Source of the DNA: Alsobacter soli
Lineage (GTDB): Bacteria; Pseudomonadota; Alphaproteobacteria; Rhizobiales; Beijerinckiaceae
Length of the DNA stretch: 39,429 nt
NCBI RefSeq assembly: GCF_003004785.1
Contig: NZ_PVZS01000038.1
Location: forward strand, 243 to 39,671
Direction: 5' to 3'
The notes beneath the pieces are model-generated. The model was not told the origin of the DNA, searched no databases, and saw only the letters and a list, made by a program, of their open reading frames with translations. Shown in pieces: positions 1 through 10,077 of the stretch. Position 1 is the first letter of the stretch, and each line of letters starts with the position of its first letter. A program made the position numbers and the translations under genes.

Positions 1-10
1 GAGAGGAGCC

Positions 11-838
11 TCAGGGCCGGCGGCGCGTCTGCTGGTCCACATAGGCCATGGCGGCCTGGCGGTCCGTGTCGGCGGCTTCGGCGAAGTCCTTGTCGTGGAG
101 TTCGAGGATCCACGCGTCGCGCTCGGGATTGGCCGAGTCGCGGGCCAACGTCAGCCACATCAGGCCGCGGGCCTTCTGGCGGGCGCCGGCTTCGCCGGAG
201 AACAGCAGGTGCCCCAGCAGGGCCTGGGACTGGACGTGCCCCTTCTCGGCCGCGAGGTTCAGCCACCGGATGGCCTGGCGCGGGTCCTTCGGGCCGCCCT
301 GGCCCTCGATCGCCATGCGGGCGAGGTTGTACTGGGCGTCGGGGTCGCCGAAATAGGTCGCCGCGTACTGGAACATGTCGCGGGCGCGCACCGGGTTGGC
401 TTTCACCTCGGTGTTCGGGATGCCGTCCAGGAAATAGGAGCCCAGCGCCACGAAGGCGGTCGCCACGACCCGGGCGTTGGCCGAATCCGGGCTTTCGTCG
501 GCGTTCTCGTCCGCGATGCGGGAGAAGTACTGGAAGGCTTTGAGGTCATTCTGCGGCACGCCGTCGCCGTCGGCGTACATGCGCCCGAGCTTCCACCGCG
601 CCAGGGCATGGCCCTGCTCGGCGGCGTATTCCAGGGCCTTCACGGCGCCGACCTTGTCGCCGGCGTTGTAGTCCTTCACGCCGGAGCGCAAGGCGTCCCG
701 GGTCGACTTGAAGACCTCGAGCGGGATGGCCGCCGTGACCTGGCCTTGAACCTTCGCGTCGAGGGCGAAAGCCGGCGCCGCCGCGAAGGCGACGCAAAGG
801 GCCGAGAGGGAGCAAAGCAGGGTGTCGCGCGTGCGCAT
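11..838 (-). CDS. exoR: ExoR-like periplasmic Sel1-repeat regulator
   Basis: Encodes 275 aa with an N-terminal signal peptide (hydrophobic residues about 8-25, likely cleavage after an APAFA motif). The mature part holds several Sel1/TPR-like helical repeats, seen as AAEQGHALARWKLGRMYADG around residues 70-90 and LAAEKGHVQSQALLGHLL near 195-212. Length, the order of repeats and the C-terminal part (ARGLMWLTLARDSA...) match rhizobial ExoR as I know it. ExoR is a periplasmic inhibitor of the ExoS/ChvI two-component system, which controls exopolysaccharide, motility and acid response. The exoS/chvI genes are not in this window, so the regulatory role is inferred from the family. The ATG has no strong ribosome-binding site, but it directly precedes the signal peptide. 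A generic Sel1 secreted protein is the alternative. Confidence 0.75.
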   Translation of the reverse strand: MRTRDTLLCSLSALCVAFAAAPAFALDAKVQGQVTAAIPLEVFKSTRDALRSGVKDYNAGDKVGAVKALEYAAEQGHALARWKLGRMYADGDGVPQNDLKAFQYFSRIADENADESPDSANARVVATAFVALGSYFLDGIPNTEVKANPVRARDMFQYAATYFGDPDAQYNLARMAIEGQGGPKDPRQAIRWLNLAAEKGHVQSQALLGHLLFSGEAGARQKARGLMWLTLARDSANPERDAWILELHDKDFAEAADTDRQAAMAYVDQQTRRRP

Positions 839-1299
839 GGCTTCAACCGTTCCGTCCCAGCCACGCCTGCGACGAACAGCGCCTTTCTTGGCGCCCTGTC
901 GTCAAAATCGTCGTCACGTTCACGCGCTCGTCCATCACTTCGCCTGCCTGCCCCGATCGCCGGTGAAGCCTCGGCTGTGTGCCACGCCTCCTGGCGGGCA
1001 GCAACTTCAGCGTGTCACGAGCCGTGATCTTACGGACCGCCGGTTAACGACTGGTCCGCATCCGAAAAGGGAAGCAAATTCAGTTCATTGCAGCGTGCGA
1101 ACTCTCGGCGCGGTTTATGGCGGCTTCTGGGCGCGTTCGCGCCAGCCTTGGGGAGTCATGCGAATGGATTGTGGCTGTGTCCAAGCTGCAACAAAGTGGA
1201 GGTTGGGACACACTGAGGGGGCGTGCCCGTGGTCGGGCCCCCGCGCGCCGGATCGCGCTCACCTCACCAGGACCGACGGAGGACAACTCGGTGATTCCG
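839..1299. other. Intergenic stretch without recognisable gene
   Basis: About 460 bases upstream of the exoR-like gene. Open frames here have no ribosome-binding site or recognisable product and I see no RNA gene. It is slightly less GC-rich than its surroundings (for example around 1030-1110) and probably contains the exoR promoter, which I could not place. Confidence 0.4.
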
Positions 1300-1377
1300 C
1301 CGTCACCGCCGGGCTTATCCCGGGGATCCACGCGGGGCGGCCAGGCGTGGATGGCCTGGACGAGCCCGGCCATGACG
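1300..1377. repeat. REP-like inverted repeat, 'catccccgggcttgtcccgg' family
   Basis: An imperfect palindrome of about 78 bp. The left arm (GTCACCGCCGGGCTTATCCC...) pairs with the right arm (...GACGAGCCCGGCCATGACG) around a short GC-rich centre with GGATCCACGC / GCGTGGATGG inner arms. The same family recurs at 35707-35784 and 35883-35961, with half copies near 12150-12187 and 14450-14478. It would form a long hairpin in RNA. Confidence 0.75.
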
Positions 1378-1421
1378 AGGAGCTATCTCGGCTGGACGGA
1401 AGAGGAACCCTCGCCCATCCG

Positions 1422-1585
1422 CCGTCATCCCCGGCCGGAGCCGCACAGCGGCGGAGGGGAAGGGGATCCAGGGGGCCGCGCGCGCCGGGGCCGCCGGTGC
1501 GCGGGCTCGCCCGGTTCGCGGACGGGTATGTTGCCCCAAGCCCCCTGGATCCCCTTCCCGCGCCTTCGGCGCGCCGGGGATGACG
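1422..1585. repeat. Long inverted repeat, 'catccccggccggagccgc' family
   Basis: A second repeat family. The left arm starts CCGTCATCCCCGGCCGGAGC and continues to GGGGATCCAGG. The right arm runs from CCTGGATCCCCTTCCCG to CCGGGGATGACG, with about 70 bp between the arms. The same arms occur at 6397-6547 downstream of dgt. Together with the adjacent 1300-1377 element it fills the gap between the exoR-like gene and the next minus-strand gene. Confidence 0.75.
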
Positions 1586-1639
1586 CCGCACTGCGGAAAC
1601 AGCCTGCGCCCCCGCAACCGGGAGCCCAGGCTCGGCTCC

Positions 1640-3610
1640 TCACTCCGCCGTGGCGGTGATGTTCACCTGTTCCAGCAGGGACGCGGGGTCGCCCTGGGCC
1701 ATGGCGAAATCGGCCATGCCCAGCCCGCCGGGGTCGCGCGCCGAGGCCGTGACGCTCAGCCGGCCGGGCTTCACGATGAACTTCGCGACCGCCGCGCCGA
1801 GCGCCTTGGCGTTGGCGGAGCCGCCCAGCATGGCCGGGATTCCGACCTGGGCCGCGCCGCCGAGCTCCTTGCGCAGCTGGTCGGGCGATTTCTTCTGCTC
1901 CCGGGCCGTGCGCTCCAGCAGCTTCTCGGCCAGGCCCTTGTTCTCCAGCGTGAAGCCGAGCTGCTTCACCGTCGCGCCCAGCAGGGCGACCTGCGCGGTG
2001 GCGCTGTCGCCGGCGAAGACGTCCTTGGTGACGTTGCCGAGCAGGCCCTTCACCGTGAGGTTGCCCATGTTCACGCCCTGCAGGGCGATCTGGCCGATGG
2101 TGAACTCGGCCGCGTTCTCGTTCCAGCGCCCGTCGAGGCCGAAGCTGAAGTCCACGTCCTTGTAGCCCATGGACAGGAGGTCCTTCAGGCCCTCCTCCTT
2201 CGAGCCCGGCGGGATCGCCATGGTCAGCCGGTCCATGCCGACCCGAAGCGCCGTCGGGACGCCCTTCACGGGCGAGCCGGTCGAGACCTCGAAGGTCTTC
2301 AGCCCGACCCGGATGTTGGGCGCGGACGGATCCTTCGCCTTCGCCTTGTCGTCGGGCACGTTCAGGTCGATGTCGCGGATCGCAAAGGTCCCGAGATCCG
2401 GGATGAACATCCGGGGATCCAGGTCGCTCAGGTCGTTGCCCGGGTCGCCCAGGGTGGCCCGCAGGGCGTCGAGGGTCGCCTTGAACGACCAGCCGGTCTG
2501 CGAGATCGAGCCGATGCGGCCATAGCCGTTCGGGGCCGTCACATCGAGGCCCTCGAGCCGCATGTCGTTGGGCTTGCCCATGCCGGCGCCGGCGTAGCTC
2601 ATGCGCGCGACCTTCACGGCCGCCTTCTCCTTGTCGGACGGCGGCGCCGTGAGGGTGATCCCGCTGGCTTCCACCAGGTCGACCGAGAAGGCCTCGAGGA
2701 TGTCGACCAGCCCGTTGACGAAGCGGGCGCGCTCCGGCCCGGGCATCTTGGCCACGTCCTGCTTGCCGGCGAACTCCTCGAAGAAGGGCAGCATCGGCTC
2801 GCTGGTTGGCCGGGCCTTGAAGTTCTTGACGACCACATGGTCGATCGCGAAGCCGCCGCCCTTGTCGGCCGTGCCGGTGATCGTGTCGATGGTGAAGGCG
2901 CCGTACGCGGTCTTCGGCTCCGTGTCGCCCGGGCCGGCCTTGTCCGTGTAGATGCGCGCCACCAGCACGGTGTCCACGTCGGAGCCGGAGACCGGGCCGA
3001 CGGTCCCCTTCACGCCGTCCTTGTCGGCGTGGGTTTCAAAGACGCCGCCGGAGGCCGCGAAGCTTTTCACGCGGCCCTTGTCCACGTCCACGAGGCGGAT
3101 GTCCCGGTAGGTCGCCTCCACGCTCGCATTGGCCGACTTTTGCGACACCACGAGCTCCGGAATGGCGATCTGCGAGGCGCTCAGCCGCGCCAGGCGTTCC
3201 GCCATGGGCGTGCTCGACGACTTGTCGAGGAGGGCGGCGACATCCTCGCGGCTCATGGACGTGCCGGTCACGTCAACGCGCTTCAGGGCGTAGCGGGTCG
3301 CGCCGCTCTCGATCACCACATTGTCCAGGCTGACGGCGTCCGCCGCCTGCGCGGTCGCCAGAAGCGCGGAGCCCGCGTTGAGCCGCACGGCCCCGATCGT
3401 CACCCGAGCGCCGCCCGCGCCTGTCCAGGCGAGGTCGCGCAGGGCGATGCGCCCGCTCCAGGGATCGACGGAAACCGTCGCCTGCGACGCTGCTGATCCG
3501 AGCGCGGCCTGAACCTGGGCGCGCAGGGCGTGTTCGGCCCCGCCATGCGCCGCCACGGCCGCGAGCGAAACGCCGCCAGCCAGAGCCATCCACCGCGTCG
3601 CTCGCCTCAT
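1640..3610 (-). CDS. Large exported protein of unknown function
   Basis: Encodes 656 aa. I chose the internal ATG at 3608-3610 rather than the first codon of the open frame because a GAGGAGA ribosome-binding site sits just upstream and a signal peptide follows at once ([13 protein letters not shown]..., hydrophobic to about residue 20). After it comes a pattern reminiscent of AsmA or DUF945-like envelope proteins: a '[16 protein letters not shown]' segment followed by alternating short beta-strand-like stretches. No further transmembrane helix or catalytic motif is visible. The protein is probably periplasmic or membrane-anchored by its N terminus. Its neighbours, a sugar kinase and exoR, give no clear functional link. 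I do not recognise a named family with certainty. Confidence 0.7.
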   Translation of the reverse strand: MRRATRWMALAGGVSLAAVAAHGGAEHALRAQVQAALGSAASQATVSVDPWSGRIALRDLAWTGAGGARVTIGAVRLNAGSALLATAQAADAVSLDNVVIESGATRYALKRVDVTGTSMSREDVAALLDKSSSTPMAERLARLSASQIAIPELVVSQKSANASVEATYRDIRLVDVDKGRVKSFAASGGVFETHADKDGVKGTVGPVSGSDVDTVLVARIYTDKAGPGDTEPKTAYGAFTIDTITGTADKGGGFAIDHVVVKNFKARPTSEPMLPFFEEFAGKQDVAKMPGPERARFVNGLVDILEAFSVDLVEASGITLTAPPSDKEKAAVKVARMSYAGAGMGKPNDMRLEGLDVTAPNGYGRIGSISQTGWSFKATLDALRATLGDPGNDLSDLDPRMFIPDLGTFAIRDIDLNVPDDKAKAKDPSAPNIRVGLKTFEVSTGSPVKGVPTALRVGMDRLTMAIPPGSKEEGLKDLLSMGYKDVDFSFGLDGRWNENAAEFTIGQIALQGVNMGNLTVKGLLGNVTKDVFAGDSATAQVALLGATVKQLGFTLENKGLAEKLLERTAREQKKSPDQLRKELGGAAQVGIPAMLGGSANAKALGAAVAKFIVKPGRLSVTASARDPGGLGMADFAMAQGDPASLLEQVNITATAE

Positions 3611-3698
3611 GTCCGTCTCTCCTCGGGTCGTCATCCGCAGCGGCGCATATCACGCCATCTCTTGCGAAAGGCCAAACCTATTCGAGGAGACGCTCAGC

Positions 3699-4592
3699 TC
3701 AAGCCGCTTCGACGTAGGTGTCCCGGATGGCCGCGATGTCGCCGAGGGAGGGCAGGCCCGCCTCGTTGCCCAGGTGCTGGATCTTGTAGCTGGACGCCGC
3801 GCGCGCAAAGGCGAAGTGCTCGGCCCAGGTCTGGCCGGGCCGCTGCAGGTAGGACGCGATATAGGAGCCGTGGAACACGTCGCCGGCGCCGCTGGTGTCG
3901 ATGATGGCCGCTGTCGGCACGTTCAGCACCGGCTGGCGCCGCACCTCGCCCGTCTCGTCGTACCAGATCATGCCGCGGTCGCCCATGGTGACCCCGCCGA
4001 TCTTGACCCCCTTGCGCTTCAGGACATCGAGCAGCGCCGCGGGCGAGACCTCCAGCTGTTCGGCCAGCCGCTCGGCGCAGATGGCGACGTCGATGAATTC
4101 CAGCAGCTCGTGCGTGTTCTCGCGCAGGCCGCCGCCGTCGAGCGACGTGAGGATGCCGCGTTCCCGGCAGGTGCGGGCGTAGTGGATGGCCGCGTCCGCC
4201 TGGTGCCCGTCGAGGTGCAGCGCCCGGCAGCCCGCGATGTTCAGGGTCGGGAAGGGGTGGAGATAGTGGTCGTCGCGGCAGCGGATGATGGCGCGCTTGC
4301 CGTCGTTGGGCAGCACGAAGGAGAGGGAGCTCTCCCGCACCTTCCGGCCGTGCACCGGAATGGCGTACTTGGCCGCCATGTCGAGGAACATGCGGCCGAG
4401 CCAGTCGTCCGCCAGGGACGTCAGCAAGTCCGGGACGACGCCCAGCTTGGCGCAGCAGAACGCCGCCGTGACCGCGTTCCCGCCGAAGGAGACCGCGTAG
4501 TCCTGCGCCACCGTCTTGTCGTCGCCCGTGGGGATGTGGTCCGCCAGGAAGGTGACGTCAATATAGGTCTGGCCGATGAACAGCGCTTCCAT
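3699..4592 (-). CDS. PfkB-family carbohydrate/nucleoside kinase
   Basis: Encodes 297 aa, the normal length for PfkB/ribokinase enzymes, which transfer the ATP gamma-phosphate to a sugar or nucleoside hydroxyl. The N-terminal substrate motif is seen as SFGGNA (residues 35-40). The C-terminal PfkB signature [11 protein letters not shown] (232-242) contains the catalytic aspartate D238 and the anion hole. The family's two sequence ends are both intact. The start codon has a GGAGGAG ribosome-binding site about six bases upstream. The substrate cannot be told from the sequence; ribokinase, fructokinase or adenosine kinase-like activity are all possible. It lies downstream of erpA on the same strand with a ~90-base gap, so co-transcription is possible but not shown. 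Confidence 0.88.
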   Translation of the reverse strand: MEALFIGQTYIDVTFLADHIPTGDDKTVAQDYAVSFGGNAVTAAFCCAKLGVVPDLLTSLADDWLGRMFLDMAAKYAIPVHGRKVRESSLSFVLPNDGKRAIIRCRDDHYLHPFPTLNIAGCRALHLDGHQADAAIHYARTCRERGILTSLDGGGLRENTHELLEFIDVAICAERLAEQLEVSPAALLDVLKRKGVKIGGVTMGDRGMIWYDETGEVRRQPVLNVPTAAIIDTSGAGDVFHGSYIASYLQRPGQTWAEHFAFARAASSYKIQHLGNEAGLPSLGDIAAIRDTYVEAA

Positions 4593-4655
4593 GGGGCATC
4601 TCCTCCAAGAGCGCGCATCATCTGCATTCGACCTTCGTCGAGCAAGTTCGGGCTA

Positions 4656-4673
4656 GCCCCCATGCTTGGGGGC
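4656..4673 (-). terminator. Short GC hairpin downstream of erpA
   Basis: GCCCCCA and TGGGGGC form a 7-bp stem with a 4-base loop between erpA and the PfkB gene. There is no T-run on the minus strand, so it may be an attenuating hairpin rather than a true intrinsic terminator. Confidence 0.3.
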
Positions 4674-4685
4674 CCGTCCACCCGT

Positions 4686-5033
4686 TCAGATCGAAAAGCT
4701 CGTCCCGCACCCGCAGGCGGCCGTGGCGTTCGGGTTTTCCACCCGGAACGACTGGCCCATGAGGTCGTCCACGAAGTCCAGCGTGGCGCCCTGGAGGAAG
4801 GGCAGCGACACCGAATCGACCAGCACCGTCACCCCGTCCCGCTCGACCGCGAGGTCGTCCGGCGCCCGGGCCGTGTCGAAGGAGAAGTCGTACTGGAATC
4901 CCGAGCACCCGCCGCCGTTCACGGCCAGGCGCAGCATGGAGCCCGGCGGCTCGGTGGCGAGCACCTTCTGGATGCGCCGCGCCGCGCGCTCGGTGACCGA
5001 GAGAGGCTGGGCCTCCGCATCGACCATGCTCAT
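4686..5033 (-). CDS. erpA: A-type iron-sulfur cluster carrier ErpA
   Basis: Encodes 115 aa of the HesB/IscA/ErpA family, which receives Fe-S clusters from the scaffold and passes them to apo-proteins in the cytoplasm. The three cluster-binding cysteines are present: C43 in GGGCSGFQ, and C107 and C109 in the C-terminal ACGCG motif. The ATG at 5031-5033 was chosen because GGAGG lies seven bases upstream; a much longer open frame continues beyond it but has no coding signal. It is divergently arranged with dgt across about 126 bp, a neighbourhood often seen in Hyphomicrobiales. IscA versus ErpA naming is by similarity and context. Confidence 0.9.
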   Translation of the reverse strand: MSMVDAEAQPLSVTERAARRIQKVLATEPPGSMLRLAVNGGGCSGFQYDFSFDTARAPDDLAVERDGVTVLVDSVSLPFLQGATLDFVDDLMGQSFRVENPNATAACGCGTSFSI

Positions 5034-5159
5034 GAAAGGCCTCCGGGGGACGTCTGGCGGAAACTCCGCGCTGCTGTATATCGCATCTGCGAAGGTAAGG
5101 GCGGGGAGCCCGCAATTCAACGGCGCGGGGCCCCGGCCCCGCAGGGGAGGGACCGTCCC

Positions 5160-6371
5160 GTGACGCAAGGCCGCTTCGACCGCTGGCGCGCTCCCTACGC
5201 GGCCGATCCCGCCGCCAGCCGCGGCCGCCTCTATCCGGAGCCGACCTCGCCGACGCGCAGCGAGTTCCAGCGCGACCGCGACCGCATCATCCACGCCACC
5301 GCCTTTCGGCGCCTGAAGCACAAGACCCAGGTCTTCGTGTTCCACGAGGGCGACCACTACCGCACCCGGCTGACGCACACGATCGAGGTGTCCCAGATCG
5401 CCCGCGCCCTGGCCCGGGCGCTGGGGCTCGACGAGGACCTCGCCGAAGCGCTCGCGCTCTCGCACGACCTCGGCCACACGCCCTTCGGCCACACGGGCGA
5501 GGACGCGCTCGATGAGTGCATGGCGCCCTATGGCGGCTTCGACCACAACGCCCAGGCGCTGCGCGTGGTCACCCGCCTGGAGAAGCGCTACGCCGACTTC
5601 GACGGCCTGAACCTGACCTGGGAGACGCTGGAAGGCCTGGTGAAGCACAACGGCCCCCTTGTGGACGCCGCAGGCCAGCCGACGGAACGCTACCGCAAGC
5701 GGGGAGTGCCCGGCCCCATCCTGGAATACAACGCCCGCCAGGATCTCGGGCTCGACACCCACGCCGGCGGCGAGGCCCAGTGCGCCGCCATCGCGGACGA
5801 CATCGCGTATGACGCCCATGACATCGACGACGGCCTGCGCGCCGGTCTGTTCGAGCTGGAGGCCCTGCGCGCCGTGCCCTTCCTGGCCGAGCTGCTGGAC
5901 GAGATCGACGCCCGCTGGCCGGGCCTGGAGCGCAGCCGCGTGATCCACGAGCTCGGCCGCCGCATCATCACCCGCTTCGTCGAGGACGGCATCCGCGAGG
6001 GCGAGCGCCGGCTCGCCGCCCTGGCGCCGGCCGACGCCGACGCGATCCGCCGGGCCCCGGAGGCCACCGTGTGCTTCACGCCGGCGATGGCCGACGCTGA
6101 CCGCGCCATCAAGGGCTTTCTGTTCCCCAACATGTACCGCGCCCCCAGCGTGGTGGCCGTGCGCACACAGGCCGACCAGGTCGTGCGCGACCTCTTCGGC
6201 CGCTTCTTCGCGGATCCCGCCCTCATGCCCGGCGAGTGGCACGAGGGCCTGGACGCCGCCGACGAGGCCCGCCGCGCCCGCCGGGTGGCCGACTACATCG
6301 CCGGCATGACGGACGGCTACGCGCTGACCGAGCACAGGCGCCTGTTCGACGCCACGCCCGAGCTGCGGTGA
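5160..6371 (+). CDS. dgt: Deoxyguanosinetriphosphate triphosphohydrolase-like protein
   Basis: Encodes 403 aa of the HD-superfamily Dgt group, which hydrolyses dNTPs to deoxynucleosides and triphosphate. The metal-binding residues are visible: H73 in [10 protein letters not shown], then H102-D103 in ALSHDLGH, with H106 and the PFGHTGE segment after it. The length fits the type 2 (about 400 aa) subfamily usual in alphaproteobacteria. The start is a GTG preceded by GGGGAGGG eight bases upstream; the long upstream extension of the open frame overlaps erpA antisense and is not coding. It starts the plus-strand run that continues with argS. Exact nucleotide preference is unknown. Confidence 0.92.
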   Translation: MTQGRFDRWRAPYAADPAASRGRLYPEPTSPTRSEFQRDRDRIIHATAFRRLKHKTQVFVFHEGDHYRTRLTHTIEVSQIARALARALGLDEDLAEALALSHDLGHTPFGHTGEDALDECMAPYGGFDHNAQALRVVTRLEKRYADFDGLNLTWETLEGLVKHNGPLVDAAGQPTERYRKRGVPGPILEYNARQDLGLDTHAGGEAQCAAIADDIAYDAHDIDDGLRAGLFELEALRAVPFLAELLDEIDARWPGLERSRVIHELGRRIITRFVEDGIREGERRLAALAPADADAIRRAPEATVCFTPAMADADRAIKGFLFPNMYRAPSVVAVRTQADQVVRDLFGRFFADPALMPGEWHEGLDAADEARRARRVADYIAGMTDGYALTEHRRLFDATPELR

Positions 6372-6396
6372 AATGCTTGCTGCCGGAACAGACCCG

Positions 6397-6547
6397 CCGT
6401 CATCCCCGGCCGGAGCCGCGCAGCGGCGGAGGGGAAGGGGATCCAGGCGCAGTCCGCGCCACGCTGCGCCGGCTGACCGTCGCGGAATAAGCGTCCGATC
6501 CCCTGGATCCCCTTCCCGGCCTGCATGCGCAGGCCGCCGGGATGACG
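6397..6547. repeat. Long inverted repeat between dgt and argS
   Basis: Second copy of the family at 1422-1585: CCGTCATCCCCGGCCGGAGC ... GGGGATCCAGG, about 60 bases of spacer, then CCCTGGATCCCCTTCCCGGC ... CCGGGATGACGG. It fills most of the 315-base gap between dgt and argS. The rest of the gap holds nothing recognisable except presumed argS upstream signals. Confidence 0.75.
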
Positions 6548-6686
6548 GCGCGAAGCGAGGCCGTGCGGATGGCCGCATCGAGCCCGGTTGCAGGCGTCCT
6601 GTGGTCAATCCGCGCCCGCCTGTGATAGGAGGCGCGCCAACGCGTTTCACGGCCGCGAAGGCGGCCCGCAGCCCTTCGGACCCGCC

Positions 6687-8447
6687 ATGAACATCTTCGA
6701 CGACTTCCAGCGCCGGCTCGCCGCGATCATCGCGCGGCTCGGATCCGAGGGGGCGCTCCCCGCCGGCCTCGATGCCTCGAAGGTAGTCGTCGAGCCCCCG
6801 CGCGATCCGTCCCATGGCGATCTCGCCACCAACGCCGCCATGGTGCTGGCCAAGGAGGCCAAGTCCAACCCGCGCGCCCTGGCCGGCCTCATCCAGGCCG
6901 AGCTCGCCAGGGAGCCGGGCGTCGTCTCCGCCGAGATCGCCGGACCGGGCTTCATCAACATCCGTCTCGACGTCTCCATGTTCCAGGATGTCGTGCGCGC
7001 GATCGTGAGTTCCAGCAAGGACTTCGGCCGCATCGCTCGCACGTCGCTTGAGAAGGTGAACGTGGAGTACGTCTCCGCCAACCCGACCGGGCCCATGCAT
7101 GTGGGCCACGGGCGCGGCGCGGTGTTCGGCGATGCGCTCGCCAACCTCCTGGCCTTCGCCGGCCAGGACGTCACGCGCGAGTACTACATCAATGACGCCG
7201 GGGCTCAGGTCGACGTTCTGGCTCGGTCGGCCTTCCTCCGCTATCGCGAGGCGCTGGGCGAGAACGTGGGGTCAATCCCGGAAGGGCTCTACCCGGGCGA
7301 CTATCTCGTCCCAGTCGGCCAGAAGCTCGCCGCCGAGCACGGCCGCAGCCTTCTCGACAAGCCCGAGGCCGAGTGGCTGCCGCTCGTCCGCCAGGTCGCC
7401 ATCGATATGATGATGGACATGATCCGGGCCGACCTCGCGCTGCTGAACATCAGCCACGAGGTGTTCTTCTCCGAGCGCTCCCTGTCCAAGGGCGCGGTCG
7501 ACGAGATCAAGGCGACCATCGACGAGCTGCGCTCCCGCGACCTCGTCTACGAAGGCCGCCTGCCGCCGCCCAAGGGGCAGCCCGTGGAGGACTGGGAGGA
7601 CCGCGAGCAGACGCTGTTCCGCGCCACGGCCTTCGGCGACGACGTGGACCGTCCGCTGCTGAAGTCGGACGGCTCCTACACCTACTTCGCGTCGGACATC
7701 GCCTACCACGCTTCCAAGTTCCGGCGCGGCTTCAAGACCATGATCGACGTCTGGGGCGCCGACCACGGCGGCTACGTGAAGCGCATGGCCGCCGCCGTGA
7801 AGGCGGTCACGGCCGGGCAGGGCGAACTCGACGTGAAGCTCTGCCAGCTCGTGCGCCTGCTGCGCAACGGCGAGCCGGTGAAGATGTCGAAGCGCGCCGG
7901 CGACTTCGTCACGCTCCGCGACGTGGTCGACGAGGTGGGCCGCGATCCGGTCCGCTTCATGATGCTGTTCCGCAAAAACGACGCGACGCTTGATTTCGAC
8001 CTCGCCAAGGTCATCGAGCAGTCCAAGGAGAACCCGGTCTTCTACGTCCAATACGCCCATGCGCGCTGCAAGTCGGTGTTTCGCCAGGCCGAGCAGGCCT
8101 TCGCCGGCGCGGCGAACGATCGCGCGGCGTTGCTTGCGGCCGACCTCAAGCTTCTTTCCGATTCGGCCGAATTGGACGTCATTCGCCGTCTTTCGCAGTT
8201 TCCGCGCATCGTGGAAGCTTCAGCTTCAGCGCACGAGCCGCATCGCGTAGCCTTTTATCTCTACGATTTGGCTAGCGACTTTCACGGATTGTGGAACAGG
8301 GGCAAAGAAGCGCCGCATTTACGGTTTGTTATCGAGACTGATCGAAATTCGTCCTATGCAAGGTTGGCGCTGGTTGACGCCGTGATGTCCGTCCTTGCAG
8401 CCGGGCTGGGCATCCTCGGGGTGACCGCGCCGGACGAAATGCGCTAA
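6687..8447 (+). CDS. argS: Arginyl-tRNA synthetase
   Basis: Encodes 586 aa, the usual bacterial ArgRS length. It charges tRNA-Arg in the cytoplasm. From N to C it has the Add-1 domain ([15 protein letters not shown]...), the class I catalytic core with the HIGH-type motif HVGH at residues 138-141 after ANPTGPM, the KMSKR loop at 399-403, and a DALR anticodon-binding domain ending [12 protein letters not shown]. The ATG at 6687 matches the family N terminus. The 3' part (about 8115-8400) is clearly lower in GC and uses codons rare elsewhere in the window (TTA, CGA, AGG, TTT), although the protein it encodes ([18 protein letters not shown]) is a normal ArgRS C-terminal domain. This suggests replacement by DNA of another origin. 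Confidence 0.97.
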   Translation: MNIFDDFQRRLAAIIARLGSEGALPAGLDASKVVVEPPRDPSHGDLATNAAMVLAKEAKSNPRALAGLIQAELAREPGVVSAEIAGPGFINIRLDVSMFQDVVRAIVSSSKDFGRIARTSLEKVNVEYVSANPTGPMHVGHGRGAVFGDALANLLAFAGQDVTREYYINDAGAQVDVLARSAFLRYREALGENVGSIPEGLYPGDYLVPVGQKLAAEHGRSLLDKPEAEWLPLVRQVAIDMMMDMIRADLALLNISHEVFFSERSLSKGAVDEIKATIDELRSRDLVYEGRLPPPKGQPVEDWEDREQTLFRATAFGDDVDRPLLKSDGSYTYFASDIAYHASKFRRGFKTMIDVWGADHGGYVKRMAAAVKAVTAGQGELDVKLCQLVRLLRNGEPVKMSKRAGDFVTLRDVVDEVGRDPVRFMMLFRKNDATLDFDLAKVIEQSKENPVFYVQYAHARCKSVFRQAEQAFAGAANDRAALLAADLKLLSDSAELDVIRRLSQFPRIVEASASAHEPHRVAFYLYDLASDFHGLWNRGKEAPHLRFVIETDRNSSYARLALVDAVMSVLAAGLGILGVTAPDEMR

Positions 8448-8587
8448 CGGCGCGGGGTTGTCGCAGCTGGGCATCCGTTCACGGACGGACTTGCTTTGTG
8501 CCAGAATGGGTCACACCATTCGCTGCCCCCTGCGCACGCGCGGGGAGCCCGGTCGGGTTGTCGTCGGGCTGTGACAGCGGGTGTTTC

Positions 8588-10066
8588 ATGAACGAGTTGA
8601 ACAGGCAGCGGCCGGAGATCGATCTCGATGAGCTCGAGCGCCAGCTGCGGGAGGCCGCCGGACCTCGCGCGTCTGCGAGGCCCGCGCCCACGCGTGATCA
8701 TCACAACGACCCGCTCGCCGAGCTGGCCCGAATCGTGGGCCAGGACGACCCTTTCAAGGTCATGTGGCGGGACGAGGCGGCCGGCGGCCGCGTCGAGCCC
8801 CGCATGACGCATGAAGGCGGCCAGCAGGCCGCCTACCCGTCGGCTTCGTCCTTCGAGGATCAACTCGCGGCCTACGAGGGCGATGCGCAACACGGCGCGT
8901 TGCCCTACCAGCTTCGCCAGCCGTCCGCTCCCGATTTCGAGCAGCAGAATTGGGCCCTCCGCGGCGAGGCTCAGGACGACCCCCGTGGCTACGACGATCG
9001 CTACGCCCAGGCCGAGGCCGAGCCCGTCTACGAGCCGCAGGGCCAGCTGCCGCCCCACGACGAATCATTCGACGAGCCTCCGCGTCGCAGCCGCAAGTGG
9101 GCCCTGCTGGCGGGCGTCGCGGCTTGCGTCGCTCTCGTCGGCGCCGGCGCTTACGCCTTCCGGGGTTCCAGCAACGTGGTGCGCGTCGCAGGCGCGCCGC
9201 CGCTGATCAAGGCCGACACCGGTCCCTCGAAGGTCCAGCCCCAGAACCCGGGCGGCGCCGAGGTCCCGAACCAGGATAGCGCCATCTACAATCGTCCCGG
9301 CGCGTCCGAGGACCTGAAGAACGTGAAGCTGTCCGGCCGCACCGAGCAGCCGGTGGACGTGGAGCAGCTGACGCGCCGCGACCTGCCGGCTGACGCCGCT
9401 CCCAATCCGGGCGACGCCACGTCCACGGGCGGGCCCGCGGCTGCGCGGCCTGCCGCGCCCCCGTCCGGGCTGCCGCAACTGGGCGAGCCTCGCCGGGTGA
9501 AGACCGTGTCGGTCCGCCCGGATGGCACGGTGATCGACAACGAGCCCGCTCCGACCCGCGTGGCCTCGCTCGCCGCCGTCGCGCCTTCCGGGCCGGCGCC
9601 GTCCGCTTCCGCGACCCCGTCTTCGACCGGCGCGACGCCGGCTCCAGTGGCCCGGCCCAAGCCGACCCCCTCGGCGCCGCCCACGACCGCCGCGATCGCG
9701 CCGAAGCCGAAGCCCGAGGCTGCTCCGGCCACGCCGGCCGCAGCGGCTGCGCCGAAGCCCGCGCCGGCCAGGCAGCAGGTTGCCTCGACCCAGCCGAGCG
9801 CGCCTGTGGCCGAGGCCGCGTCCGGCGGATTCGCCGTGCAGCTCGCAGCGCCCCAGAGCGAGTCCGAGGCGCGCGACGTGATCGGCAAGCTGCAGAAGCG
9901 CTTCGCCAGCCAGCTCGACGGTCACACCCCTGGCGTGCGCAAGGCCGACGTCAACGGCAAGACGATCTACCGCGTCCGCGTCGGCGGCCTCTCCCGCGAG
10001 GACGCCACGGCCCTCTGCACCAAGCTGCAGGGCGCCGGCGGCCAGTGCTTCGTGGCCAAGAACTGA
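8588..10066 (+). CDS. SPOR-domain membrane protein
   Basis: Encodes 492 aa. It has an acidic cytoplasmic N-terminal part (about 1-165, with ELNRQRPEIDLDELERQLRE at its start), one transmembrane helix at about 171-191 (WALLAGVAACVALVGAGAYAF), a long Pro/Ala-rich periplasmic linker (about 195-410), and a C-terminal SPOR domain (about 413-492, FAVQLAAPQSESEARDVIGK ... IYRVRVGG). SPOR domains bind peptidoglycan stripped of stem peptides at the septum, so a division or septal role is likely. The start at 8588 fits the conserved acidic N terminus; an upstream in-frame ATG at 8498 adds a cysteine-rich stretch that looks non-coding. The position between argS and nagZ is typical of the order. Confidence 0.9.
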   Translation: MNELNRQRPEIDLDELERQLREAAGPRASARPAPTRDHHNDPLAELARIVGQDDPFKVMWRDEAAGGRVEPRMTHEGGQQAAYPSASSFEDQLAAYEGDAQHGALPYQLRQPSAPDFEQQNWALRGEAQDDPRGYDDRYAQAEAEPVYEPQGQLPPHDESFDEPPRRSRKWALLAGVAACVALVGAGAYAFRGSSNVVRVAGAPPLIKADTGPSKVQPQNPGGAEVPNQDSAIYNRPGASEDLKNVKLSGRTEQPVDVEQLTRRDLPADAAPNPGDATSTGGPAAARPAAPPSGLPQLGEPRRVKTVSVRPDGTVIDNEPAPTRVASLAAVAPSGPAPSASATPSSTGATPAPVARPKPTPSAPPTTAAIAPKPKPEAAPATPAAAAAPKPAPARQQVASTQPSAPVAEAASGGFAVQLAAPQSESEARDVIGKLQKRFASQLDGHTPGVRKADVNGKTIYRVRVGGLSREDATALCTKLQGAGGQCFVAKN

Positions 10067-10077
10067 CCTCCGCTCCT

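Noticed and set aside
1580-3496. 638-codon plus-strand open frame
   Set aside because: It is antisense to the large exported protein gene, with Arg/Gly/His-rich composition typical of a GC-driven shadow frame.
3609-6371. 920-codon plus-strand frame as an extended dgt
   Set aside because: The first ~517 codons are antisense to the PfkB and erpA genes. The dgt product begins at the GTG at 5160, where a good ribosome-binding site and the conserved N terminus are found.
4686-7109. 807-codon minus-strand open frame
   Set aside because: It is antisense to dgt and argS and merges with erpA at its 3' end. High GC keeps the frame open; only the erpA part (4686-5033) has coding features and a ribosome-binding site.
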